From PNNG01 sp046291695 (GTDB lineage Bacteria > Bacteroidota > Bacteroidia > UBA7662): 64,000 nucleotides of DNA. This document shows, in pieces, positions 18,342-27,749 of this stretch. The notes below the pieces were generated by a model. The model saw nothing but the letters and a program-made list of their open reading frames with translations. It was not told where the DNA came from and ran no database searches. The stretch lies in the NCBI GenBank assembly GCA_046291695.1, contig JBKBSO010000009.1:90267-154266 (forward strand). Reading direction: 5' to 3'. Made by a program: the position numbers and the translations under genes. Every line of letters begins with the position of its first letter. Within the stretch, counting starts at the first letter, position 1.

Positions 18342-18349
18342 TATCTTTG
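18342..18349 (+). promoter_or_regulatory. Possible -7 box before kynurenine monooxygenase
   Basis: TATCTTTG (18342-18349) is a perfect TAnnTTTG box 16 bases before the ATG at 18366. No good TTTG is found 17-23 bases upstream, so only half of the promoter pattern is supported. Confidence 0.35.
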
Positions 18350-18365
18350 AGAAATCGCTTATAAT

Positions 18366-19721
18366 ATGTCAAAGTCGAATCTTACAGTACTTGGAGCCGG
18401 TTTGGTTGGTTCACTCCTGTCTATATATCTCAAGCGGCGTGGTTTTGAAGTAGATGTGTATGAACGCAGGTCAGATATGCGCAGTGGTGGCAATTATGGT
18501 GGACGTTCAATTAACCTGGCCCTCAGCGACAGGGGATTTGCAGCCCTTGAAAAAGTAGGCATCGACAATGAAATCCGAAAAGTAGGCATCCCCATGCATG
18601 GTCGAATGATTCATAATCTCGATGGCTCCCTTAGTTTTCAGCCATATGGCAAGGAAGGCCAAAGTATTTATTCGGTTTCACGTTCGGGCCTTAACTACAA
18701 ATTAATGGATTTGGCTGAAGCAGAAGGAGTACGCATACATTTTAACCTACGCTGCAATGATGTTGACTTGCAGGAAAAAACCCTGCACTTCGAGCACAAC
18801 GAAACCCGTCAGAAATTATCCCTACAATACGAGCAACTCTTTGGCACCGATGGCGCTTTTTCAGCATTACGAAGCAGTATGATGAAAACAGATCGATTTG
18901 AGTACAGCCAAGACTACCTCCCACATGGTTACAAGGAACTTACCATTCCGCCAACCGAGGATGGAAGCTTTGCTATGGAAAAAAATGCGCTGCATATCTG
19001 GCCAAGGGGTCATTTTATGATGATCGCCCTGCCCAACCCGGATGGCAGCTTCACCTGCACACTCTTTTTTCCTTACGAGGGCGAGCCCTCTTTTGAAAAA
19101 ATTAAAACCGAGGCCGATTTAATGGCCTTTTTCACGACTTATTTTAACGATGCCATTCCATTAATGCCCACCTTGGTGGAAGACTATTTCGCCAATCCTA
19201 CGCCTTCGCTGGTTACCACCCGCTGCTTTCCCTGGAAATACGCCGATAATGCCGTGTTGCTGGGCGACGCAGCACACGCTATTGTTCCTTTTTATGGTCA
19301 GGGCATGAATGCAGGGTTTGAAGATGTGCGCGTATTTGATGAACTCTTCGAACAAATTGGTGACAACTGGGAAAGCCTGTTTGATGCCTTCCAGCATACA
19401 AGGAAACCCGATGGCGATGCTATTGCAACCTTGGCAAAAAACAATTTCGTTGAAATGCGCGACAAAGTCGCCGATCCACAATTTATCCTGCAGAAAAAAA
19501 TAGAAGCCCGTATCCATGCGCGATATCCCGACAAATGGATTCCGCTATACAGCATGGTTACCTTTAGCCCGAAAATGCGGTATTCTGAAGCCTTGCAAAA
19601 AGGCCAATTCCAAGATCAACTCATGGCACGTCTTATGGCGAATACCGATTACAGCCATCGACTCGAAAGTGCCGAATTAGATGCCGCCATCGACGAACTC
19701 ATTCGCGAATACCAGCAATAA
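18366..19721 (+). CDS. kmo: Kynurenine 3-monooxygenase
   Basis: 451 residues. The FAD-binding Rossmann motif is at residues 10-15 (GAGLVG) within TVLGAGLVGSLLSIYLKRRG, followed by the conserved SINLALSDRG, a KMO hallmark, and the second FAD motif LLGDAAHAIVPFYGQGMNAG. The enzyme hydroxylates L-kynurenine to 3-hydroxykynurenine using NADPH and oxygen. It precedes a small membrane protein by a one-base overlap (TAATG). With kynureninase and the formamidase-like gene it gives three consecutive steps of the kynurenine pathway. Confidence 0.95.
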   Translation: MSKSNLTVLGAGLVGSLLSIYLKRRGFEVDVYERRSDMRSGGNYGGRSINLALSDRGFAALEKVGIDNEIRKVGIPMHGRMIHNLDGSLSFQPYGKEGQSIYSVSRSGLNYKLMDLAEAEGVRIHFNLRCNDVDLQEKTLHFEHNETRQKLSLQYEQLFGTDGAFSALRSSMMKTDRFEYSQDYLPHGYKELTIPPTEDGSFAMEKNALHIWPRGHFMMIALPNPDGSFTCTLFFPYEGEPSFEKIKTEADLMAFFTTYFNDAIPLMPTLVEDYFANPTPSLVTTRCFPWKYADNAVLLGDAAHAIVPFYGQGMNAGFEDVRVFDELFEQIGDNWESLFDAFQHTRKPDGDAIATLAKNNFVEMRDKVADPQFILQKKIEARIHARYPDKWIPLYSMVTFSPKMRYSEALQKGQFQDQLMARLMANTDYSHRLESAELDAAIDELIREYQQ

Positions 19722-20188
19722 TGACAAAAACCAGCATACATAACCTTAGCCAGGTATTTCTATTTCGCGGTCTCGCTTTTGGCATCGTTGGACTCGGCAG
19801 TCTGGCCTTGTTTTCTGACTACGACGATAGTGTACGGATTGCCCTGTTTTTACTGTCGTTAGTGGTCATGGTAAGCCTTTGGATGATTGTACAACCCGGC
19901 TATATGGCCTTCGAAACAGCGCAGGGGCATTTGCTTATCTCTACCGATAAAGAAGATAAAAATGACTTCTACCTTAAGTTTTCAATCAACGAATTGGCGG
20001 GCTACGAAATAGAAAAAAGCTATGCGGGACTTCGGAAGGTGTTGTATTTATACCGCAAAACACCCAAAGGTTTCCTGCGCAGTAAACCAATTCCCATGAG
20101 CTTATACAGCCCGGCTCAAACCCGAAAAATGTGCGAACAGCTCGATCAAATTGTCAGCCAAAATGGCTTTGGACATTTGAAGCTCTAA
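19721..20188 (+). CDS. Membrane protein of unknown function, coupled to kmo
   Basis: 155 residues. Two close hydrophobic helices (about 12-30 and 36-58: GLAFGIVGLGSLALF and IALFLLSLVVMVSLWMIV) are followed by a soluble domain of about 90 residues with alternating beta-type strands (YMAFETAQGHLLISTDKED, AGYEIEKSYAGLRKVLYLYRK), similar in layout to small PH-like membrane proteins. The start overlaps the kmo stop by one base, and the stop overlaps the end of the convergent formamidase-like gene by four bases. I do not recognise a named family. Confidence 0.55.
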   Translation: MTKTSIHNLSQVFLFRGLAFGIVGLGSLALFSDYDDSVRIALFLLSLVVMVSLWMIVQPGYMAFETAQGHLLISTDKEDKNDFYLKFSINELAGYEIEKSYAGLRKVLYLYRKTPKGFLRSKPIPMSLYSPAQTRKMCEQLDQIVSQNGFGHLKL

Positions 20189-20910
20189 ATTAAAGGGTAT
20201 AAAACCGGCTTAGAAGGGCTGGCATCCGACTCAAAAGGCGCTATCATCAAGTTAAGCGCATAATCACCGTCTGGTACACGATTGTCTACAAATATCAGCT
20301 CCGTTATGGTGGCTGCCATGCGCGGATTTTCTGGAAAATGCCAAAAACTGTGGTGTGCGGCCAACAAACCACCATCATCTTCTTTGTCTACCGAAGGTAA
20401 ATCGGTGAGCAAATGCATTACCCCCTGCTCGCGTAACCAGCCAAGGGCAGACGGTTCAAAATACGCCGGGTTTGTACCTGCATAACGTTGTTGCAGCTTT
20501 TCTGTCGTATTTGGCAAAGTGCGTACAATCACGGCTTCTGTATGGGTTAGATCTCCCAAAGCAGTCAATAGTTGCAGCTTACTTATAACAGCATCCTCCT
20601 CACGACTTTCGGGCAACAAGCTAATGAGCCGCGCCCTAAACCAAAAACGTTTCAAACAGTGATTGATGGTGAAGCGCTCTGCACTGATATGGCCTACACA
20701 TTCGGTATGGGTCCCATTGCCGTGCGGACTAAAGCTAATGTCTTCAACATTACATGGGCCACCAGCACTCACCTTGCCGATGAAACCAGCCACCTGAAAA
20801 GCTTTCATTTCAGGATCTGCAATGCCAAAAGCATTGGGGTTATGATGCCCTGCTTGCAAGGGAATCGACAAATCAATGGGGTTGCTTAAATCAGCTTGTA
20901 GGCTCTTCAT
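20185..20910 (-). CDS. Cyclase-family hydrolase, probable kynurenine formamidase
   Basis: 241 residues, the size of the KynB/cyclase family. The metal-binding pattern appears as DISFSPHGNGTHTECVGHI, corresponding to the HxGTHxDxPxH motif of bacterial kynurenine formamidases, though with Glu-Cys in place of Asp-x-Pro. Bacterial formamidase hydrolyses N-formylkynurenine to kynurenine. Location beside kmo and kynU supports this role, but the family also includes other amidohydrolases. The gene overlaps hemW upstream by 20 bases and the convergent membrane gene by 4 bases. Confidence 0.65.
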   Translation of the reverse strand: MKSLQADLSNPIDLSIPLQAGHHNPNAFGIADPEMKAFQVAGFIGKVSAGGPCNVEDISFSPHGNGTHTECVGHISAERFTINHCLKRFWFRARLISLLPESREEDAVISKLQLLTALGDLTHTEAVIVRTLPNTTEKLQQRYAGTNPAYFEPSALGWLREQGVMHLLTDLPSVDKEDDGGLLAAHHSFWHFPENPRMAATITELIFVDNRVPDGDYALNLMIAPFESDASPSKPVLYPLI

Positions 20911-22042
20911 CGTCTGCTAAGATAAATAGTTCAGAGGCAATTCTGTCGGCATAGTGCTTACCACTTTTACTTAACCGCAGGCTGTTGGCACTTAGCTCAT
21001 ACCAACCTGCCGAAATATCAGCCAACTGCTTTTCTATGGCCTGGAGGTATTTTGAGCCAAAACGGCTTACAACCTGATGTAAACTGATTCCCTCAGAAGT
21101 CCTTAGCCGCGTTAGCAAATATTCATTAAACTGATCGGCTTTGGTTAGCAGCTCGAATTCTGCTGCTATTTTCCCTTGCTCGAGGGCCTTCACATACAAG
21201 GCATTATTCGATATATTCCATTGCCGGCCAGCTTTACCATCGAACGAATGCGCCGATGGCCCAATGCCCAAATACGCACTCCCCAGCCAATAGCTGCTGT
21301 TGTGTACAGCCCGTTTACCCGGTCTTGCAAAATTTGATATCTCATAATGCTCATAGCCTTTGGATGCCGCTATGTCCAAAAGCAAATCAAAATGACGCAT
21401 TTGCTGCTCATCGCTGGCTGGTAATACCTTTCCTTGCTGCACAAATTTATGTAAGGCAGTACGATGCTCAACGGTTAAGGCATAGGCCGAAAAATGTGGT
21501 AGATCGTAGGCCAAAAGCTCATCTAAATTGGCCACCCAATCGGCATCCGACATGGCCGGCATGCCATAAATCAAATCGGCCGTGAGGTCCTTATGCCAAA
21601 CATCCCTGATCAAATTTAGACATTTACGGGCCTCTTCCGCTGAATGTGCCCGATTCATCAACAACAAATCATCGTCTCTAAAGCTTTGAACCCCAATGCT
21701 CAGCCGATTTATTGGACTTTCAGCTAACATATTAAGTTGATAGAGGCTTAAATCATCAGGATTAGCTTCAAGGGTTATTTCAGCATCTGGAAGGAGTATA
21801 AATAGCTTTTCAATGGCATCAAACAAGCGTGTTAGCTCCAGTTCGCTCAATACCGAAGGCGTTCCACCACCAAAGTAAATGCTCTGCAAGCTGTTGTCTG
21901 GCAAATAGTTTGCCCGCATTTCCAATTCCAGCAACATGGCATTCAATACCGCCTCACGTTGCTTCATGGAGGTGCTAAAATGAAAATCGCAATAATGACA
22001 AGCTTGCTTGCAAAAGGGTATATGGAGGTAAAGACCCGACAT
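20891..22042 (-). CDS. hemW: HemW-type radical SAM heme chaperone
   Basis: 383 residues. LYLHIPFCKQACHYCDFHF at the N-terminus has the radical SAM cysteines C11, C15 and C18, followed by SIYFGGGTPSVL and RLSIGVQSF, both typical of the HemN/HemW group. The length is that of HemW rather than of oxygen-independent coproporphyrinogen oxidase (about 450), and the extra HemN C-terminal features are not seen. HemW inserts heme into target proteins. It overlaps the formamidase-like gene by 20 bases and follows the VWA gene by 16 bases. Confidence 0.85.
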   Translation of the reverse strand: MSGLYLHIPFCKQACHYCDFHFSTSMKQREAVLNAMLLELEMRANYLPDNSLQSIYFGGGTPSVLSELELTRLFDAIEKLFILLPDAEITLEANPDDLSLYQLNMLAESPINRLSIGVQSFRDDDLLLMNRAHSAEEARKCLNLIRDVWHKDLTADLIYGMPAMSDADWVANLDELLAYDLPHFSAYALTVEHRTALHKFVQQGKVLPASDEQQMRHFDLLLDIAASKGYEHYEISNFARPGKRAVHNSSYWLGSAYLGIGPSAHSFDGKAGRQWNISNNALYVKALEQGKIAAEFELLTKADQFNEYLLTRLRTSEGISLHQVVSRFGSKYLQAIEKQLADISAGWYELSANSLRLSKSGKHYADRIASELFILADDEEPTS

Positions 22043-22058
22043 CAGGCGAATTTACAAC

Positions 22059-23156
22059 TCAACGCATCCTTTTTCGTCGGTTTTGCTGATAATCGTGAAA
22101 AACAAATTCTCCCAATCCCTTTAAACCGCTGTAAAAAGCCTTTCCTTGATTCGCTTCGGTGAATTGTGCCACAAATTGTTGCAAGTAGGGGTCTTGTGCT
22201 ATCATAAAAGTGGTAATCGTAATTTTAGACTTTCGAGCTTGGCGAGCCAGCATCAAACATCGATTCACGATTTTTCGATCCAAGCCAAAGCTGTTCTTGT
22301 AGTAATCCCCTCCCTCTTTTAAGCAACTAGGCTTACCATCGGTAATCATGAAAATCTGCTTATTAGGGTGTTTTCGTCTTCGCAGCATCTCCATAGCCAG
22401 CTCCAACCCGGCAACAGTGTTGGTATGAAAAGGTCCGACTTGCAAATATGGTAAGTCTTTTACTGCAATCGGGAAGGCATCGTCACCAAAAGCCAAAATA
22501 TCCAAGCTATCCTTAGGATATTTCTGCATAATAAGCTCGCTTAAGGCCATAGCAACCTTTTTTGCTGGAGTTATGCGATCCTCACCGTACAGAATCATAG
22601 AATGGGAAACGTCAATCATGAGTACGGTACTGCACTGCGCCTCGTGTTGTTGTGCGCGTACTTCCAAATCTTCCGATTCAAGCTTAAAGTCATCAATACC
22701 ATGATTAACATAAGCATTTTGTAGGGAAGCCGTAAAATCTACTTGCTCATGTGTATCTCCAAACTGGTAGGGCCGCGTGTCACTGGTTAACTCCGTACCT
22801 CTACCGCTGTGCGGACTCCGGTGTTCCCCTCTACCAGACCGCTTCAGTTTTCCAAATATCTGCTCCAAGCTACGCGACCGTATGCCTTGTTCCGCTTTAG
22901 CAGTTAGTAAGGGCTCACCCGCCCCTTCCTCCTTCAGAAAACCTTTTTTCATTAAATCCGATAGAAAGTCCCCCATACCGTAATCGGCAGTCGTTAATGA
23001 ATACTCCTTGTCCAATTCATTCATCCAAGCAAGGGCCTCCGCTGCGTCACCAGCGGTATAGGTAACCAGTTCAAGAAAGATGTCGAGCAACCGATCAAAA
23101 ATCGGTTTGCCATTATCAGGATCTGGTACAAAGGCAGAAAAACGAAATCCAAGCAT
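22059..23156 (-). CDS. VWA-domain protein, likely partner of a MoxR/Mg-chelatase-type ATPase
   Basis: 365 residues. The N-terminal third is helical and charged with a Gly/Ser/His/Arg-rich linker (106-121); the VWA domain begins near residue 175, with the MIDAS motif IDVSHSM (D182, S184, S186) and the second metal-binding threonine region near FHTNTVAGLELA. VWA proteins of this layout act with AAA ATPases of the Mg-chelatase/MoxR class in protein or metal complex assembly. Such an ATPase is encoded at 32279, on the same strand, with the T9SS operon between. Pairing is inference. Confidence 0.75.
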   Translation of the reverse strand: MLGFRFSAFVPDPDNGKPIFDRLLDIFLELVTYTAGDAAEALAWMNELDKEYSLTTADYGMGDFLSDLMKKGFLKEEGAGEPLLTAKAEQGIRSRSLEQIFGKLKRSGRGEHRSPHSGRGTELTSDTRPYQFGDTHEQVDFTASLQNAYVNHGIDDFKLESEDLEVRAQQHEAQCSTVLMIDVSHSMILYGEDRITPAKKVAMALSELIMQKYPKDSLDILAFGDDAFPIAVKDLPYLQVGPFHTNTVAGLELAMEMLRRRKHPNKQIFMITDGKPSCLKEGGDYYKNSFGLDRKIVNRCLMLARQARKSKITITTFMIAQDPYLQQFVAQFTEANQGKAFYSGLKGLGEFVFHDYQQNRRKRMR

Positions 23157-23194
23157 GTTAATTAAACAGCAAACTCACCTAAAAGTTACATCAT

Positions 23195-23220
23195 AAAAAA
23201 ACCCCGGCATAACCGGGGTT
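23195..23220 (-). terminator. Intrinsic terminator after gldN
   Basis: AACCCCGG (minus, 23220-23213), loop of 5, CCGGGGTT (23207-23200), then six T (23200-23195). Perfect 8-bp GC-rich stem 18 bases after the gldN stop; it would end the T9SS transcript. Confidence 0.85.
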
Positions 23221-23237
23221 CTGAATAATTTTTGAGC

Positions 23238-24059
23238 TTAGTATTCCCAAAGGGCTTGCTCAAAGTCAACAATCTCGTATTTGATACGATCGGCTTCCAA
23301 CAGAATGTCGCGTCCGGCCGCATAATCTTCAATACGCAAATCTCGTACATTCGATTCTTTGTAGATGTAACTGCTGAACATACGACGTATGAATACATCG
23401 TCGAACGACATTTTCTGACCATCATTACGCCAGTTGAACACTTCTGAGTTCGCCAAAATGTTACGAATCGCCGGATAGTATACCCAGAACATGGCCGTTT
23501 GACCTACAATTTGTCCTTCCGACTTCAGGTTAATTACCGGTGCAACGGCAATAATCCGAACAACCATGGTTGAAATCTGCTTGTCGAATACCCATTCTTC
23601 CTTGATACGAATGGCCACCACATCATTGGGGTTAAACTCATTCTTTTCAATTTTTTGCTCAGGCAAAAGCGTAATTGGATTGGTTACCAATAAGGTATCA
23701 TAACTTTCGAGCGTATTTAAAATCTCATCGGAAGTAATTGCATTCTCGGGAAACAACTCTTCTGTTTTAAACAAATAGCCCTCGAGCTCACCGCTTTTTA
23801 ATGCTGCAACCAGTACGTTGATGAACATACTCTTGGGGTAAGTAAAAATCAGATTAGGCTTCTGATTCAAATCAATTACCCTTAGGATGTTCCAACTATA
23901 CATCACATCCGCTTCACGGATAGGGGCCAGAGGAATAGGCGGACGCTTTTTATACTTCTCACGTTTGTAAGCACCGTCTACAATTTCCATTTGCTGTCCC
24001 TGGGCGTATAAATCCCCGGCTAACAACAGCACACAAATGGCGATTAACAGCTTTTTCAT
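23238..24059 (-). CDS. gldN: Type IX secretion component GldN (PorN)
   Basis: 273 residues with a signal peptide (MKKLLIAICVLLLAGDLYA) and the GldN pattern: KRPPIPLAPIREADVMYSWNILRVIDLNQKPN near the N-terminus, and FDDVFIRRMFSSYIYKESNVRDLRI near the C-terminus. GldN forms the periplasmic ring with lipoprotein GldK that surrounds the outer-membrane part of the T9SS. It is last in the gldKLMN operon, 6 bases after gldM, and a strong terminator follows. Confidence 0.95.
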   Translation of the reverse strand: MKKLLIAICVLLLAGDLYAQGQQMEIVDGAYKREKYKKRPPIPLAPIREADVMYSWNILRVIDLNQKPNLIFTYPKSMFINVLVAALKSGELEGYLFKTEELFPENAITSDEILNTLESYDTLLVTNPITLLPEQKIEKNEFNPNDVVAIRIKEEWVFDKQISTMVVRIIAVAPVINLKSEGQIVGQTAMFWVYYPAIRNILANSEVFNWRNDGQKMSFDDVFIRRMFSSYIYKESNVRDLRIEDYAAGRDILLEADRIKYEIVDFEQALWEY

Positions 24060-24065
24060 ATTGTT

Positions 24066-25652
24066 TTAATTTAAACCATAAGTTGCCGCCGGCAGCTTAC
24101 GTGTTACCTTATCAGGGCCCATGGCCTTAATTTCATCAAAGATAAAACGATCACCAGGCTTGGCATTTCTTATGATGGTTTGTGCCTGTCCGGTAAAGAT
24201 AGGACCGCTTACCGTAACCACCTCTGGGTCGCGACGGGGAGCAATATAAATCATCCGGAAACTTTGTATATCGAATCGCAAATCGAAATCAAAATCTTTA
24301 AGTAAGGCAATCATACCTCCTTGGGCTTTGAACTGAGCTGTCCCAACTTGTCCCGGATCTAAACCACCTACAGTGGCCAATGGATCTGGAACATATTTCA
24401 CCCTGAATTCAGAAGCACCTAACAACTGTGCAGGCTTACCTTCTTCACCCTGGCCACGAACATCCACCATCACTTTTCCCGGTTGAGTCACCTTCACCAC
24501 ATACTTGCCATCTTTACCAGTAATGCTCCCTCCTCCGGAAATACTCGGCCTCAAATTAGAAGGTGTAACACCTGGTGCTGAAATCGAAACTGGATTTTCT
24601 ACACCAATGTAAAATACATTCATTTTATCCGGAGAAACTACAGCAGCCGGTTTAGCCACAGTATAGGATGTTTCAAAGCGCATTTGATCAACACCACCAC
24701 CAGGCTTATTTACATTAATAAAGCCTGCTAGGGTTTTTGAACCCTCAGAAGTCACCTTCATCTTATATCTACCCAAACCGCCTTCTACAGGCACTTTAGT
24801 ACCATCCTCGAGGCGGATATCCAAATCCTGGCGGCTATCAAAAGCAACCAACATGATGTCGGCTTCGTATTCCTGACCTACCAAAACATAATTCGATTTG
24901 GGTATTACCTTAGCAATAACTTGGTCGAACTTAAGCGAGGATGCATCAATGGCCCCTAGTAAATAGGATATTACCTCCGTTTCGGTGTTGCGAATATCAC
25001 TTTCGTACTTACTGAAAAGCGTAATTACACCTGAAAGAGGCATATCACCAAAATTCGACTGCAGCCAATTCTTTCTCACGCCAGTACCTGCTGCCGGTTC
25101 TGGATCTTTAGCTTCTTCAACATAAATCTTCACCTTAGCACGATCTTCAGCAGGAATTTGAGCTATGACATTGTTGCGATAGGTGTTAATCATATTCATC
25201 AATTCTAAACCCCGCTCACTCTTTCCATCAGGATTAACCAATACATGTGAACTGATATCAATATTACCATCCTCAATTACCGATCGAACACCTTGTTGTT
25301 CTTTAAAATCTCCTTCATCTACTTCACCGTTTTTGTTACCGCCTAAGTCTATTAAATGGTTTTTCAAATCAGTAATGTAATTCAGTAGGGTTTCAGATTC
25401 CTTCTTTACCTGCTGCGCCTTTTTAAAACTCGCCTCTGTTTTACCTGGCTCTTCACGCATCTTAGCGTCAAAAGCCGCATATAAGGCCGCATTTTTCTGC
25501 GCAATAGATACGTTTGTATCTTCTAAGCTCTGATTAATCATCGCAAAGGCCTTCAGAATTTCAGCGGATACATTTAGCGCTAACATGGCTGTTAGTACCA
25601 AATACATCATATTGATCATCTTCTGCCTGGGCGACTGCTGTCCGCTTGCCAT
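24066..25652 (-). CDS. gldM: Type IX secretion / gliding motor component GldM (PorM)
   Basis: 528 residues, the usual GldM size. One N-terminal transmembrane helix (about 12-33, MINMMYLVLTAMLALNVSAEIL), with the QSPRQKMINMMYLV motif typical of the family, then a long periplasmic part of four domains (GldM_1st at 35-220, then Ig-like domains ending in KVTRKLPAATYGLN). GldM forms the rotating shaft with GldL that uses proton-motive force to drive secretion and gliding. It lies between gldL (25-base gap) and gldN. Confidence 0.95.
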   Translation of the reverse strand: MASGQQSPRQKMINMMYLVLTAMLALNVSAEILKAFAMINQSLEDTNVSIAQKNAALYAAFDAKMREEPGKTEASFKKAQQVKKESETLLNYITDLKNHLIDLGGNKNGEVDEGDFKEQQGVRSVIEDGNIDISSHVLVNPDGKSERGLELMNMINTYRNNVIAQIPAEDRAKVKIYVEEAKDPEPAAGTGVRKNWLQSNFGDMPLSGVITLFSKYESDIRNTETEVISYLLGAIDASSLKFDQVIAKVIPKSNYVLVGQEYEADIMLVAFDSRQDLDIRLEDGTKVPVEGGLGRYKMKVTSEGSKTLAGFINVNKPGGGVDQMRFETSYTVAKPAAVVSPDKMNVFYIGVENPVSISAPGVTPSNLRPSISGGGSITGKDGKYVVKVTQPGKVMVDVRGQGEEGKPAQLLGASEFRVKYVPDPLATVGGLDPGQVGTAQFKAQGGMIALLKDFDFDLRFDIQSFRMIYIAPRRDPEVVTVSGPIFTGQAQTIIRNAKPGDRFIFDEIKAMGPDKVTRKLPAATYGLN

Positions 25653-25677
25653 GTCCTATTACTCTCCGTTTTAAAAA

Positions 25678-26454
25678 TTAAACGCGAGGTGCGGTCATTG
25701 CATTCAACATATTGCCATAAACAGCATTCAAAGAACTTAAGTTCTTGGCCAATTTGGCTATTTCATCTTGATACTTCTGGGCATCAGCTTGAGCTGCTTC
25801 CATTGATCCAAGTGCACCAGAAATATTGCCATAAAACTTATTCAAAGTTTGAAGGTGATTGTTCGTCTCCTTCAACTCCATTTCATACATGGCGTTCACA
25901 CTGCTCAGGTTCGAAACCAATTGTTGCAATTGTGTTGCATACCCTTTGGCTTCTTCATTTACTGCACTAACCTCGCTGATTACAGCAGTAGCTTCGGTAG
26001 CCGTTCGGGCAAAACCAGAAACAGATGAAGCTGCATCCCGTACACTCTTGGAGTACTCATCGGTAGCCACCGTAGCTTCGGAAATATCGGCCATCTTGCC
26101 AACATTACTACTCAATGACTTAAAACTATCTCCAAGATTCTCCAAAACTTCTTTGCCTATATTGGCCTCCTCAAGCATTGCTCCCAAATCACCAGCACCA
26201 GCCTTTTGTGTACGAGGCTCACCACCGGAGAGTTCAGGATATACCAAGGCCCAATCAAGTTCTTCATGGGGCTTTTCAAAAGCCGAAATAAAGAAGATGA
26301 GGGCTTCTGTGCCCAGACCTAAGGTGAGTGCAAAGTCGGCTCCAGGTAAGTGACGAATCTTAAACAAGGCACCGATGATCACGATTGCTGCGCCCCAACC
26401 ATATGCGTAGTTGAGTAACGACTTTCCTTTCTTTGATTGCAAAAAGCTTGACAT
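25678..26454 (-). CDS. gldL: Type IX secretion motor stator protein GldL (PorL)
   Basis: 258 residues. Two N-terminal transmembrane helices (about 12-32 and 36-58) contain YAYGWGAAIVIIGALFKIRHLPGA and TLGLGTEALIFFISAFE; the Glu in the second helix is the conserved proton-pathway residue of the GldL motor. The rest is a cytoplasmic helical/coiled-coil domain. GldL pentamers with GldM dimers form the proton-driven motor of the T9SS. Order gldK-gldL-gldM-gldN is the standard one. Confidence 0.95.
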   Translation of the reverse strand: MSSFLQSKKGKSLLNYAYGWGAAIVIIGALFKIRHLPGADFALTLGLGTEALIFFISAFEKPHEELDWALVYPELSGGEPRTQKAGAGDLGAMLEEANIGKEVLENLGDSFKSLSSNVGKMADISEATVATDEYSKSVRDAASSVSGFARTATEATAVISEVSAVNEEAKGYATQLQQLVSNLSSVNAMYEMELKETNNHLQTLNKFYGNISGALGSMEAAQADAQKYQDEIAKLAKNLSSLNAVYGNMLNAMTAPRV

Positions 26455-26492
26455 GCTTGACGAATTAAAATTTAAAAATTATTGGTTTTAGG

Positions 26493-27749
26493 TTAAAAAT
26501 CTCTCAAATCCCTACCCAGGAAGTCCATCACACAACGGAATCCCACATAGGATTTGGTTGAATCCTGGTATTCAAATGTGCGTGTTCCTGTTTGGATAAG
26601 GTACCCCACATCTTTCCAACTTCCTCCGCGTACCACCTTACGCTTCATTACCTTATCATCTTCCTCAGTTGCATCATACTTATAATCGGGGTTCAAATCA
26701 TGTACCGTACTAAACACCGACTCATCATAAGCCGTACTGGTCCATTCCGATACATTACCCGCCATATTATACAAACCAAAATCATTGGCATTGTAGGTGT
26801 AGGTTTTTACAGTGTAAAAACCACCATCATCTGTATAATTACCACGACCAGGCTTGAAGTTGGCAATCAAACAGCCCTTATCGTTTTTAATATACGGACC
26901 ACCCCATGGATACGGTGAACTCATATGACTTCCACGGGCAGCATATTCCCATTCAAACTCGGTGGGTAAGCGAAAATCCCCTTGTTTAGATAAGCCCTTG
27001 GAAATCCGATAGCTATTAAACAACTGCGTACGCCAATGACAAAACGCTGATGCCTGTTCCCAACTTACCCCAACTACAGGATAATCGTCATAGGCCGGAT
27101 GCGAGAAATAGTTCTGTGCTTGTGGCTCGTTGTAAGAAAATGTGAAATCACGAGCCCATACCAATGTATCTGGATAAACATTCACCGTATTGGTAATCAA
27201 GAACTCAGCGCGGGGACGATCGGCATCACGGTTCAAGGCCGCCGCTTTCAAGTCAAAATACTTGTAGGTAAAGTTCAACTTGCGAACATCAATCTCAAAA
27301 CGACCGAAAATTTGTTCATTCTCTGGGAAAAACAACTCTTCTACCTCCTCCAGCAAAGCCGGATCTTGCCAGTTGAGCTTCACCTTCCAATCAATGTATT
27401 CCTTACCGAAATCGTCTTCGGTGAGGTTTCCTAGAATGGTGTGCGCCAATGAGTCACGTACCCACTGTACAAACTGCCGATATTCATTGTTCGAAATTTC
27501 TGCGTCATCCATATAGAATGCTTTTACAGAAACGGTTTTGGTTTGCTGGTTGGCATTAAAGAAGACATCCTGGTCTCCCTGACCCGCCTGAAACGAACCA
27601 CTCGGAATAAAAACGGTACCATAAGGCTCCGCCTGCGTCCACTTCGGACGGTTCTGAGCACCTACCAGTTCACCACTGTCGCCACGTCCACAGCTGGCCA
27701 TAAGAGCGGCTGTACCAATAATTGCGGCGTAAGTTGAGATCCTTTTCAT
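26493..27749 (-). CDS. gldK: Type IX secretion lipoprotein GldK (PorK)
   Basis: 418 residues. The lipobox LMASC places the lipid on C20. The remainder has the formylglycine-generating-enzyme-like fold seen in GldK: GTVFIPSGSFQAG, VVGVSWEQASAFCHWRT, LPTEFEWEYAARG, MAGNVSEWTSTAY and VVRGGSWKD. GldK forms the outer-membrane-bound ring with GldN and is not known to have FGE activity. First gene of gldKLMN; 161 bases separate it from porP upstream, in which I see no clear terminator. Confidence 0.95.
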   Translation of the reverse strand: MKRISTYAAIIGTAALMASCGRGDSGELVGAQNRPKWTQAEPYGTVFIPSGSFQAGQGDQDVFFNANQQTKTVSVKAFYMDDAEISNNEYRQFVQWVRDSLAHTILGNLTEDDFGKEYIDWKVKLNWQDPALLEEVEELFFPENEQIFGRFEIDVRKLNFTYKYFDLKAAALNRDADRPRAEFLITNTVNVYPDTLVWARDFTFSYNEPQAQNYFSHPAYDDYPVVGVSWEQASAFCHWRTQLFNSYRISKGLSKQGDFRLPTEFEWEYAARGSHMSSPYPWGGPYIKNDKGCLIANFKPGRGNYTDDGGFYTVKTYTYNANDFGLYNMAGNVSEWTSTAYDESVFSTVHDLNPDYKYDATEEDDKVMKRKVVRGGSWKDVGYLIQTGTRTFEYQDSTKSYVGFRCVMDFLGRDLRDF

